Assembly: GCF_022179085.1 (NCBI RefSeq)
Contig: NZ_BPQE01000015.1
Coordinates: 62,001 to 126,000 of the forward strand
DNA: 64,000 nt
Reading direction: 5' to 3'
DNA from: Methylobacterium aerolatum
GTDB taxonomy: Bacteria > Pseudomonadota > Alphaproteobacteria > Rhizobiales > Beijerinckiaceae
Shown: positions 34,183-42,211 of the stretch, in pieces
Numbering within the stretch: the first letter of the stretch is position 1
How the letters are laid out: each line of letters opens with the position of its first letter
Made by a program: the position numbers and the translations under genes
The notes under the pieces: generated by a model
The model's database searches: none
Seen by the model: only the letters and a program-made list of their open reading frames with translations
Told to the model about the DNA's origin: nothing

Positions 34183-34224
34183 GTGACAGTCCGGTCACGC
34201 TGACCTTGAGAGTATTCTCGAGAA
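34183..34224. promoter_or_regulatory. Two dyads upstream of the TonB receptor gene
   Basis: GTGAC-N6-GTCAC (34183-34187 and 34194-34198) and the palindrome TTCTCGAGAA (34215-34224) lie in the AT-rich 222-base spacer before lutH. They are candidate operator sites for metal-responsive control. Confidence 0.4.
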
Positions 34225-34336
34225 CGTGATTATCCTCGGTCGGTGCTGCCAAGCGGTTGCGGCCTGGGAGGCGACCAGACAACACTGAATTCAAGGCCCG
34301 CCAAGGGGGCCAAGAAATCGGTGTTGGGGGTTGGGG

Positions 34337-36895
34337 ATGTCGCTTCGGTTGCTCAGGGGTTGCCTGACTGCCTCCGCATCGGTCCTGGTCGGATCGGCGC
34401 TCACGGGGCAGTCGGTGGCCCAACAATCGGTGACGCTCGGCGAGATCAGCGTCGTGGCGACGTCGCCGGTCGGAGCGGGCGGCGGCAATTCCAGCGCCGT
34501 GCAGAACTTCAACCAAGTCGCGCCGGTCACCGCCGCGCCGGTGCTCGCCCCGCGCCTGAGGGGCAGCGAGCAGCCGCTCTACAAGATCCCGAGCACCGTG
34601 GAGACGGTGACGGCCAGGGATATCGACGCCGACCTCGGCACCAACAACGTGGTCGCCTCGCTCGCCCGGCGCACGCCCGGCCTGAACCTATCCGATTCGC
34701 AGGGCAACTCGAACCGGGTGGACGTCACCTACCGCGGCTTCGTCGCATCCCCGGTGCAGGGCGTGCCGCAGGGTCTCGCCGTCTACCAGAACGGCGTGCG
34801 CATCAACGAAGCCTTCGGCGACATCGTCAACTTCGACCTGATCCCCCCGCAGGCAATCCAGCGGATCGACGTGGTGACGGGCAACCCGGTCTTCGGCCTC
34901 AACGCGCTCGGCGGCGCGGTGAACATCCAGATGAAGAACGGCTTCACGTGGCAGGGCACCGAGATCTCGGCCTGGGGCGGCTCGGATGCACGCACGGCGG
35001 GCTACCTCCAGTACGGTAAGGTCTCCGGCCCGTGGAGCTTCTACTTCACCGGCGACGGCCTGAACGATCGCGGCTGGCGCTACGAGAGCCCGAGCACCAT
35101 CGGCCGTCTCTACGGCGACCTCGGCTATCGCACGCTGGACGCCGAGTTCCACCTCATCGGCATGGCCGCGCGGAGCTACTTCGGCGCCGCCGCCGCGACC
35201 CCGGTGGACTTCACCCGGAACGATCCGCGGGCGATCTTCACCTTCCCGCAGACCACGACGACCGAGGTCGGCACGATCCAGCTCACCGGCCGGGTCGATA
35301 TCTCCCCCACCTGGGACCTCGCGGGCAACGCCTACTTCCGTCGCTTCAGCCAGACCTACATCGACGGCAACGACGGCAATTTCGAGCAGTGCAGCGGGCA
35401 AAGCAGCTTCCGCGGCTTCCTGTGCTTCGAAGATGACGGGTTCACCCGCGCTCCGAACCAGACCCAGCAGGCGTTCCGCAACCAGTTCCTGATCCTTGGC
35501 CAGCAGAACCGGCCGGTGCCCTTCACGGACAACGTGCCCTACGGCACTCTCGATGTGACGAAGACGGAAGCGACGGGCTACGGCGGCTCGTTGCAGGCGG
35601 CCAATCGCGACAGGATTCTCGGCTTCAACAATGCCTTCATCATCGGCGGCAGCATCGACGTGGCGAATTATTCGTTCAAGTCGTCGAGCACGCTCGGCGT
35701 GATCAACCCGAACCTGTCGATCACCGCCGATCCGAACAATCCGTTCTACGGCACCATTCCGGGCCTCGGCACACCGTTCATCCGCACGGCGGCCGCGCTC
35801 GGCATCGCGCCGAGCTCGGTCAACGGCTCGAACCTCTACATGGGCCTCTACACCCAGGACACGCTCGACGTGACCGACCGCCTGTCGCTGACGGCGGGCG
35901 CGCGGCTGAACTTCGCCCGTATTCAGAACGAGGACCTCACCGGGTTCTCGCCCGACGTGACGGGGACGCATTATTACAACAAGATCAATCCCGTCGCCGG
36001 CCTGACCTACCGCTTCTTCGATGCGCTAAACCTCTACGGCAGCTACTCGGAATCGAACCGGGCGCCGACGCCGCTGGAACTGGCTTGCTCCAATCCCGAC
36101 CGGCCCTGCCTCTTGCCGAACTCCCTCGTGGCCGACCCGCCCTTGAAGCAGGTCACCGGCCGGACCTACGAGGTCGGCTTCCGCGGCCAACTGCCGAACA
36201 CCTATGACGGCGGCGTCATCACCTACAAAATCGGTGCCTTCCGCACGGATTTGTCGAACGATATTCTGCAGCTTGCTACGCCCGGCAATGCAGCTCGAGG
36301 ATACTTCGTCAACGTCCCCGCTACCCAACGGCAGGGCATCGAGGTCGGTGGCGAGTACACGGCCGACTACCTGCGGGTCTACGCCAACTACGCCCTCGTG
36401 GACGCGACCTTCCAATTCAACGGCACCCTGTCCTCGCCGAACAACCCGCTCGCGGTCGATGGCGCGATCCAGGTCACGCGGGGCAATCAGGTGCCGCTGG
36501 TGCCGAACCACCAGATCAAGGCCGGTTTCGATTACTACATCACGCCGCAATGGCAGGTCGGTCTCTATCTGCAAGCGTTCTCGTCCTCCTACTTCCGCGG
36601 TGACGAATCGAACCTCAATCGCAAGCTGCCGCCTTATTACGTGATGAACTTTCAAACCAAGTATCAGGTGACCAAGAACCTTGAGGTCTTCGGCCTCATC
36701 ACGAACCTGACCAACAGTCGTTACGCGACGTTCGGGACCTTCGCCGAGCGGGGGCCCGTCGTGGGCAATCTGACGATCAACGATCCGCGTACGACCACGC
36801 TCGCACAGCCGTTTTCGGTCTACGGCGGCTTCCGGTACGCCTTCGGCGCCGACCCGGTGCCGATGTCACCGGAGCCGATCATCCGGAAGTATTGA
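34337..36895 (+). CDS. lutH: TonB-dependent outer-membrane receptor (LutH-like)
   Basis: 852-residue outer-membrane receptor. The signal peptide is about residues 1-30 (ending SVAQQ). A TonB-box-like TLGEISVVA is at 33-41, the plug domain about 80-200 (IPSTVETVTARDI, RRTPGLNLSD, RIDVVTGNPVFGLNALGGAVNI), then a 22-strand-type barrel to the C-terminal FRYAFG region. Extracellular cysteine pairs occur in QCSGQSSFRGFLCF and LACSNPDRPC. In M. extorquens LutH imports lanthanides, probably with a secreted chelator, and lies directly after the ABC genes as here. ATG 34337 is chosen over TTG 34331. A 12-bp hairpin follows the stop. Confidence 0.87.
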   Translation: MSLRLLRGCLTASASVLVGSALTGQSVAQQSVTLGEISVVATSPVGAGGGNSSAVQNFNQVAPVTAAPVLAPRLRGSEQPLYKIPSTVETVTARDIDADLGTNNVVASLARRTPGLNLSDSQGNSNRVDVTYRGFVASPVQGVPQGLAVYQNGVRINEAFGDIVNFDLIPPQAIQRIDVVTGNPVFGLNALGGAVNIQMKNGFTWQGTEISAWGGSDARTAGYLQYGKVSGPWSFYFTGDGLNDRGWRYESPSTIGRLYGDLGYRTLDAEFHLIGMAARSYFGAAAATPVDFTRNDPRAIFTFPQTTTTEVGTIQLTGRVDISPTWDLAGNAYFRRFSQTYIDGNDGNFEQCSGQSSFRGFLCFEDDGFTRAPNQTQQAFRNQFLILGQQNRPVPFTDNVPYGTLDVTKTEATGYGGSLQAANRDRILGFNNAFIIGGSIDVANYSFKSSSTLGVINPNLSITADPNNPFYGTIPGLGTPFIRTAAALGIAPSSVNGSNLYMGLYTQDTLDVTDRLSLTAGARLNFARIQNEDLTGFSPDVTGTHYYNKINPVAGLTYRFFDALNLYGSYSESNRAPTPLELACSNPDRPCLLPNSLVADPPLKQVTGRTYEVGFRGQLPNTYDGGVITYKIGAFRTDLSNDILQLATPGNAARGYFVNVPATQRQGIEVGGEYTADYLRVYANYALVDATFQFNGTLSSPNNPLAVDGAIQVTRGNQVPLVPNHQIKAGFDYYITPQWQVGLYLQAFSSSYFRGDESNLNRKLPPYYVMNFQTKYQVTKNLEVFGLITNLTNSRYATFGTFAERGPVVGNLTINDPRTTTLAQPFSVYGGFRYAFGADPVPMSPEPIIRKY

Positions 36896-36902
36896 TCGCC
36901 CC

Positions 36903-36933
36903 GTCGCCCCCGCGCCATCTCCGCGGGGGCGAC
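36903..36933 (+). terminator. Hairpin after lutH
   Basis: 12-bp arms at 36903-36914 and 36922-36933 with a 7-base loop, 8 bases past the stop. No T-run. Likely end of the lutH transcript, or a partial barrier before the next gene. Confidence 0.5.
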
Positions 36934-36959
36934 GACGGCTTCGGCTCGACGGGAAACGC

Positions 36960-37080
36960 CTCGCTTCGCTCACACCGGCGGCGTGGTTCTTCCAGCGGAC
37001 TGCCAGAACGCCATCCAGGGAGACGCACCGCTTTCGGGCGGTGCCTTGCCCTGGATGGCGTCGTCTTTGTGGCGGGGCAC
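36960..37080. repeat. Family B-related nested palindrome
   Basis: Arms CGCCATCCAGGG (37009-37020) and CCCTGGATGGCG (37049-37060) enclose GCACCG/CGGTGC (37025-37030, 37039-37044). A CTCGCTTCGCTC segment lies at the left edge. Together with the preceding hairpin this accounts for most of the 307-base spacer after lutH. Confidence 0.55.
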
Positions 37081-37202
37081 GGGGTGCGTGCTGGCGAAGC
37101 GCGGCGTCCTGTCTCGGGAACGCGTTGGTGCCCACCGCGTCAGCCTTCCGCAGGCGCGCCGGCCGAATGATCCCTTGCCAGGCCGCCGATGGGAGTTCGC
37201 CG

Positions 37203-37562
37203 ATGAAGCTTCGCCTCGTCCTTGCCCTCGCCGCCACTGCGACAGCCGTCGCCGGGCCGGCCCTCGCCACACCCTGCGCCGACGAGGTCAGCACGCTGGA
37301 GCGTCGCCTCAACAGCGCCGGCGCGGCCGAGGTCACGGGCACGACGCCCCCCGGCGGACCGACCTCGTCGAACTCCGACAAGGCCCTCGCCACCCCGCCG
37401 AAGCTGACGCCCGCCGACAAGGACGTGAAGCCCACCGCCGCGGGCGTCGAGGAAGCGAAGAAGCTCGTCGCGCAGGCCCGCGAGGAGGACAAGGCCGGCA
37501 AGGCGGAGGAGTGCCGCCAGACCATCATGAAGGCGAAGGAGAAGGCCGGCGCCCTGCCGTAG
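37203..37562 (+). CDS. Small exported di-cysteine protein next to lutH (LutD-like)
   Basis: 119-residue protein. The signal peptide is residues 1-22 (ending PALAT). The mature part has a first helix with a cysteine (PCADEVSTLERRLN), a Pro/Thr/Gly-rich linker of about 40 residues, and a second helix with a cysteine (EEDKAGKAEECRQTIMKAKEKAG). This mirrors LutD, including the D-x-x-G-[KE]-x-x-E-C spacing. It occupies the place after lutH where M. extorquens is remembered to carry lanmodulin, but no EF-hand loop is present. ATG 37203 follows GGGAG. Its function is unknown; a periplasmic partner of the uptake system is inference. Confidence 0.75.
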   Translation: MKLRLVLALAATATAVAGPALATPCADEVSTLERRLNSAGAAEVTGTTPPGGPTSSNSDKALATPPKLTPADKDVKPTAAGVEEAKKLVAQAREEDKAGKAEECRQTIMKAKEKAGALP

Positions 37563-37579
37563 GGCGTCCGCCTCGCCGT

Positions 37580-37650
37580 TCTTGCGAGCGAAGCGAAGCA
37601 CTCCGGCGGCGTGATATCCCAAGGCATCACGCCGCCCGACATCGCTCAGC
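37580..37650. repeat. Family B-related palindrome between converging genes
   Basis: GCGAGCGAAGCGAAGCACTCC at the left, then arms GGCGGCGTGAT and ATCACGCCGCC around a short loop, and a degenerate right end. It lies between the LutD-like gene and glpX. Confidence 0.5.
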
Positions 37651-37713
37651 CGACGCTCGCGGGAACGGACGCAGTTCGATCGACTGTCTCCCGAAGGAGC
37701 GCGCAGCCGTCCT

Positions 37714-38703
37714 TCAGCCCCGGCCGAAATCCCGCCGGTGCTCGCCGAGGATCCGGCGGATCGTTCCGGCCTCGGAGCGGTAGACCAGCGTCTCCGTCTG
37801 AATCCTGTCCTGGCGGAAGCGCACGCCGCGGAGCAGGGCGCCGTCCGTCACGCCCGTGGCGGCGACGATCACGTCGCCGCCGGCGAGGTCGGTCAACTCG
37901 TATTTCCGCTCCAGGTCGGTGATGCCCATTTCCTGAGCCCTGCGGCGCCGGTCGGGCGTATCGAGGATCAGACGACCCTGCATCTGGCCGCCGATGCAGC
38001 GTAGGGCCGCCGCGGCCAGGACGCCCTCCGGGGCCGCGCCCGTACCGAGGTAGATGTCGACGCCCGTCTCGTCCGGGCTCGCCGTGAAGATGATTCCGGC
38101 GATGTCGCCGTCGGTGATCAAGCGCACCGCCGCCCCGGCCTCCCGCACCTCCGCGATCAGCGCGGCATGGCGCGGCCGGTCGAGGATGAGGGCCGTGATC
38201 TGGTCCGGCGGACACCCCTTGGCCCGCGCCAGCGCCCGGATGTTGGCGCTCGGGCTCTCATCGAGATCGACGAGGCCGCTCGGATAGCCGGGGCCGATGG
38301 CGATCTTCTGCATGTAGACGTCCGGGGCCGCCAGCAGCGATCCGCGCTCGGCCAGGGCCATCACGGCGATGGCGCCGGGCATGTCCTTGGCGCAAAGGGT
38401 GGTCCCCTCCAGCGGATCGACGGCGATGTCCACCTCCGGTCCCTCACCGGAGCCGAGGCGCTCGCCGATGAACAGCATCGGCGCCTCGTCCCGCTCGCCC
38501 TCGCCGATGACGACGGTGCCGGCGATCGGCAGGCCGCTCAGTTCGGCGCGCATGGCATCGACCGCCGCTTGGTCGGCGGCCTTCTCGTCGCCCTTGCCGC
38601 GCAGGCGGGCGGCCGCCACGGCGGCGCGCTCGGTCACGCGCGCGAGTTCGAGGGCGAGCGTGCGCGGCACGGGCTGGGGCCGTGGCTGTCCGGTCTCGGT
38701 CAT
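37714..38703 (-). CDS. glpX: Class II fructose-1,6-bisphosphatase
   Basis: 329-residue cytoplasmic phosphatase of the GlpX type, hydrolysing fructose-1,6-bisphosphate (some homologues also sedoheptulose-1,7-bisphosphate) in gluconeogenesis. Metal and phosphate motifs are visible: VVIGEGERDEAPML, DIAVDPLEGTTL, LITDGDIAG and TGAAPEGVLAAAAL. Length matches the family. ATG 38703 is the first codon of a short polar leader before the conserved LALELARVTERAA helix. It lies 142 bases downstream of hom on the same strand, a pairing common in Rhizobiales. In a serine-cycle methylotroph it supplies hexose from C3/C4 intermediates. Confidence 0.95.
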   Translation of the reverse strand: MTETGQPRPQPVPRTLALELARVTERAAVAAARLRGKGDEKAADQAAVDAMRAELSGLPIAGTVVIGEGERDEAPMLFIGERLGSGEGPEVDIAVDPLEGTTLCAKDMPGAIAVMALAERGSLLAAPDVYMQKIAIGPGYPSGLVDLDESPSANIRALARAKGCPPDQITALILDRPRHAALIAEVREAGAAVRLITDGDIAGIIFTASPDETGVDIYLGTGAAPEGVLAAAALRCIGGQMQGRLILDTPDRRRRAQEMGITDLERKYELTDLAGGDVIVAATGVTDGALLRGVRFRQDRIQTETLVYRSEAGTIRRILGEHRRDFGRG

Positions 38704-38845
38704 CGTTTCCTGTCCCTGGACGGGCCCGGTCTTGTCGTGCCGGTTCCCGGTGCGGCGAAGTCTGGTCCTGTCTTCGCCGCGAGATTCCATCGCATCAGAG
38801 CACCAATGCGCCTGAACATTCCCTGTCAAGACGACGGGCCGGGCC

Positions 38846-40162
38846 TCATTCGCGTTCGATCCGGATGACTTGCGGCGGCTCGGCGAGGAGTCCGTCCTGC
38901 GCGATGGCGTCGAGCGCCTCGCGGATCGTCCCCTCCGTGGCGGCGTAGGTGATGAGCACCAGAGGCACCGGACGGCCGGAACGGCCGCGCGGATCGTTGT
39001 CCGCATCCTCCACCCGGCGCTGCAGGATGCTCTCCAGGGAGATTTCCCGCTCGGCCATTCGCTGAGCGACGCCCGCCGCAACGCCCGGCCGGTCGTGAAC
39101 GGTGAGACGGATGTAGTAGCCGCCCTCGTGCCGCTGCATCTCGGCGCGGGCGGGCGGCGCCATCGTGGCGGCGGCGATCCCGAAGGTCGGGCGCACGGCG
39201 CGGCGGGCCACGTCCGCGATGTCGCCGAACACCGCCGAGGCCGTCGCCTCGCCGCCGGCACCGGGGCCGATCAGGGTCAGCTCGCCCACCGCGTCGGCAT
39301 CGATCGTCACGGCGTTGGTCACACCCATGACCTGGGCGATGGCCGAGGATTTCGGCACCATCGTCGGGTGGACGCGCTGCTCGATCCCGGCCGGCGTCGC
39401 CTGCGCGACCCCGAGCAGCTTGATGCGGTAGCCGAGTTCGTCGGCCATGCGCAGATCGAGGGGCTGGACGCGGGAGATGCCCTCCACCGAGACGCCCTCG
39501 GCATCGACCTGCGTCCCGAAGGCGAGGCTCGTGAGGATCGCGAGCTTGTGAGCGGTGTCGAAGCCCTCGACGTCGAAGGTCGGGTCGGCCTCGGCGTATC
39601 CGAGGGCCTGCGCATCCTTCAGGCAGGCCTCGAAGGTCAGGCCCTCGCGCTCCATCCGGCTGAGGATGTAGTTGCAGGTGCCGTTGAGGATTCCGTAGAC
39701 GCGCTCGACCCTGTTGCCGGCCAGCCCCTCGCGCAGGGCCTTGATCACGGGAATGCCGCCGGCGACCGCCGCCTCGTAGGCGAGCGCCACGCCCGCCGAT
39801 TCCGCGGCATCGGCCAACGCCGCGCCGTGCTTGGCCAGCAGAGCCTTGTTGGCGGTGACCACCGGCTTGCCGGCGGCCAGGGCCGCCTCGACGAGATCCT
39901 TCGCCGCGCCCTCGGCGCCGCCCATCAGCTCGACCACGCAATCCACGGTCTCGGCCTTTGCGAGGGCGATGGGGTCGTCGAACCACGTCACCCCGGCGAG
40001 ATCGAGGCCCCGGTCCCGCGCCCGGTCCCGGGCGGAGACCGCCGTGACGGTGATATCGAGCCCGGCGGCGCGGAGCGCCTCCCGGCGGCGGGCGATCATG
40101 CGGACGACGGACGCGCCGACCGTGCCGAGACCGGCGACGCCGATGCGAAGAGACTGCGACAT
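38846..40162 (-). CDS. hom: Homoserine dehydrogenase
   Basis: 438-residue enzyme reducing aspartate semialdehyde to homoserine on the route to threonine and methionine. The NAD(P)-binding GLGTVGASVV is at residues 11-20. The substrate-binding core includes GILNGTCNYILSRM, YAEADPTFDVEGFDTAHK and the catalytic lysine in AHKLAIL. A C-terminal ACT domain (about 345-435, YYIRLTVHDRPGVAAGVA) gives feedback control by threonine. ATG 40162 is the natural N-terminus. Upstream of glpX on the same strand and divergent from the exonuclease gene. Confidence 0.95.
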   Translation of the reverse strand: MSQSLRIGVAGLGTVGASVVRMIARRREALRAAGLDITVTAVSARDRARDRGLDLAGVTWFDDPIALAKAETVDCVVELMGGAEGAAKDLVEAALAAGKPVVTANKALLAKHGAALADAAESAGVALAYEAAVAGGIPVIKALREGLAGNRVERVYGILNGTCNYILSRMEREGLTFEACLKDAQALGYAEADPTFDVEGFDTAHKLAILTSLAFGTQVDAEGVSVEGISRVQPLDLRMADELGYRIKLLGVAQATPAGIEQRVHPTMVPKSSAIAQVMGVTNAVTIDADAVGELTLIGPGAGGEATASAVFGDIADVARRAVRPTFGIAAATMAPPARAEMQRHEGGYYIRLTVHDRPGVAAGVAQRMAEREISLESILQRRVEDADNDPRGRSGRPVPLVLITYAATEGTIREALDAIAQDGLLAEPPQVIRIERE

Positions 40163-40332
40163 GGGACCTTCCGTGGCGCGGGCCAGGGCCGGCGCGCCGC
40201 GCCCCCCGCGATGCGGAGGGTCATCGCCTGCGGCGCAAAAATCCGCAAGCGTTTCCGCACGCTTGCCCGCGCGGGACGCTTGTCACCGGGGCACGAAGGC
40301 CCGATGACGGGCGCGCCCGCGGAACGAGGCCG

Positions 40333-41127
40333 ATGCGCATCACCACCTGGAACGTCAACTCGATCAAGCAGCGGCTGCCGCACCTGCTGGGCTTCCTGGA
40401 GGAGGCCAAGCCCGATGTCGTCTGCCTTCAGGAACTGAAATGCCAGGACGAAGGCTTCCCCCGCGCCGAGGTCGAGGGGGCGGGTTACGCCGTCGAGACC
40501 CTGGGGCAGAAGGCCTATAACGGCGTCGCCCTCCTCGTGCGGGCGCCGCTGACGGCGAGCGAGATCCGGCGCGGCCTGCCCGGCGACGGGGAGGATGTGC
40601 AGGCCCGCTACATCGAGGCCGTCGTCTCGGGCGAGGGGAGCCCGCCGATCCGCGTCGCCTCGATCTACCTGCCGAACGGCAACCCGGTCGACAGCCCGAA
40701 ATACCCCTACAAGCTCGCCTTCCTCGAACGGCTGCGGCTCCATGCGCGGGATCTCGCCCGCTTAGAGGTTCCCGTCGTGCTGGCGGGGGATTACAACGTG
40801 ATCCCGCAGGCGGAGGATGCCGCCGATCCCGAGGCGTGGCGGCACGACGCCCTGTTCCTGCCGGCCTCCCGCGCGGCCTTCCGCGCGCTCCTGGCCGAGG
40901 GCTACACCGACGCCGTGCGCGCCTGCGATCCCCGGGACGGGCTCTACACGTTCTGGGATTATCAGGCGGGGTGTTGGCAACGGAACCAGGGGATCCGGAT
41001 TGATCACCTGTTGCTGTCGCCCCAGGCCGCCGACCGGCTGGTCTCGGCCTCCGTGCAGAAGCATCTGCGCGGTCTCGACAAGCCCTCCGACCACGTTCCC
41101 GTGACGGTTCGGCTGAGCGACGGCTGA
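40333..41127 (+). CDS. xthA: Exodeoxyribonuclease III (AP endonuclease)
   Basis: 264-residue DNA-repair nuclease of the exonuclease III family, cutting at abasic sites and removing 3' blocking groups. Asn7 in TWNVNSIKQR and the metal-binding Glu34 in LQELKCQDE are visible. GDYNVIP and the terminal DHVPV carry the remaining catalytic Asp/His residues. Length is standard. ATG 40333 follows GAACGAGG. The GST gene starts 19 bases after its stop, so the two may be cotranscribed. Confidence 0.93.
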   Translation: MRITTWNVNSIKQRLPHLLGFLEEAKPDVVCLQELKCQDEGFPRAEVEGAGYAVETLGQKAYNGVALLVRAPLTASEIRRGLPGDGEDVQARYIEAVVSGEGSPPIRVASIYLPNGNPVDSPKYPYKLAFLERLRLHARDLARLEVPVVLAGDYNVIPQAEDAADPEAWRHDALFLPASRAAFRALLAEGYTDAVRACDPRDGLYTFWDYQAGCWQRNQGIRIDHLLLSPQAADRLVSASVQKHLRGLDKPSDHVPVTVRLSDG

Positions 41128-41146
41128 CACCTGAGAGGAGAGAAAT

Positions 41147-41770
41147 TTGATCGTCTACGGCACCAGCGTCTCGCCCTACGTGCGCAAGGTCCTCGTCTCG
41201 CTGTTCGAGAAGGACGTGGCGTTCGATCATAAGCCGGTCCCGTTCCACGCGGACGATCCAGGCTTCCAAGCCGCGAGCCCCCTCGGCAAGATTCCCGCCC
41301 TGGACGACGACGGCTTCCTGCTCGCCGATTCGAGCGCGATCCTGCACTACATCGAGGCGAAGCATCCCTCGCCGGTCCTGATCCCCACCGAGGCCAAGGC
41401 CCGCGGCCGGGCGGTGTGGTTCGACAAGTACGGCGACACGGAACTGTTTCCGGTCCTCATCGTGCCCTTCGTGGAGCGCTTCCTGAAGCCCCGGCTGATG
41501 AAGCAGGAGGGCGACGAGGCGAAGGCCCAGGCCACGATCAACGAGAAGTTCCCGCCGCTCCTGGACTACATCGAGGCGCAGATCGAGGGCGATTACCTCG
41601 TGGGCGGGGCCTTCAGCATCGCGGACATTGCGGTGGCGACGAACTTCCACAACCTGCGGCTGGCCAATTTCGAGGTCGATGGCGGCCGCTGGCCGAAGCT
41701 CGCCGCCTGGGTCGCCAAGACCCTGGACCGCCCCTCCTTCGTGAAGGCCATCGCGGCGGCGAAGAACTGA
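41147..41770 (+). CDS. Glutathione S-transferase family protein
   Basis: 207-residue cytosolic GST. The N-terminal thioredoxin-like domain (1-75) carries TSVSPYVRKVLV, the cis-proline loop LGKIPALDDD and the glutathione-contacting ADSSAI. The helical domain (85-205) has the family YLVGGAFSIADIAVAT cap motif. The start is an unusual TTG at 41147: no ATG exists near the conserved N-terminus, and GAGAGGAGAG lies just upstream. Substrate unknown. It probably shares a transcript with xthA. A family A repeat follows. Confidence 0.88.
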   Translation: MIVYGTSVSPYVRKVLVSLFEKDVAFDHKPVPFHADDPGFQAASPLGKIPALDDDGFLLADSSAILHYIEAKHPSPVLIPTEAKARGRAVWFDKYGDTELFPVLIVPFVERFLKPRLMKQEGDEAKAQATINEKFPPLLDYIEAQIEGDYLVGGAFSIADIAVATNFHNLRLANFEVDGGRWPKLAAWVAKTLDRPSFVKAIAAAKN

Positions 41771-41810
41771 GGGCGTTCCTCTCCTCGTCACGGAGAGCGA
41801 GGCTCGTCAC

Positions 41811-41920
41811 GACCTCATCCTGAGGTGTGGCGAAGCCGCCTCGAAGAAGGGCTCCCGGGATCGCGGCGCGGTCTGATGCCCTCCTTCGAGGCCACCGCTT
41901 CGCGGCGGCACCTCAGGGAC
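41811..41920. repeat. Dispersed palindromic repeat, family A, copy 3
   Basis: Begins CCTCATCCTGAGGTGTGG and ends GGCACCTCAGGGACTGG, with CCTCGAAGAAGG and CCTTCGAGG internal arms. Immediately downstream of the GST gene. Confidence 0.75.
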
Positions 41921-41958
41921 TGGCCGAGAAGGTCCTGGCAGCCCAGGAAGCCCTCCTC

Positions 41959-42048
41959 GTCTTTGCGAGCGGAGCGAAGCAACCCAGGGCAGCGGGCCGT
42001 TTCCGACCGTGGCGCATCCCTGGATTGCTTCGCTCCGCTCGCAAAGAC
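41959..42048. repeat. Dispersed palindromic repeat, family B
   Basis: Arms 41962-41989 and 42018-42045 are 28-base inverted repeats (TTTGCGAGCGGAGCGAAG... and its complement) with one mismatch, around a 28-base centre. With the family A copy it fills the 441-base spacer after the GST gene; nothing else is seen. Confidence 0.8.
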
Positions 42049-42211
42049 GCGGGGGAAGCGACCTTTCCGGCCAGACTTTCAGGATGAGAGCCTTGAACGG
42101 GATCGCCCGCCGACCAGCCTGACCCCTGTGATGGGGGAGAGAACGGGGCCGGCGATCCCGGTCGGTTGCCCAGACGACGCCCGTGGTGAGGGGAGGGCCG
42201 GCACCCGCCCC

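Noticed and set aside
37203-37562. Protein after lutH considered as lanmodulin
   Set aside because: No EF-hand loop (D-x-D-x-D-G pattern) occurs; the protein instead resembles LutD.
41811-42048. Insertion sequence remnant
   Set aside because: No transposase fragment or target duplication can be seen; the structure fits dispersed palindromic repeats.
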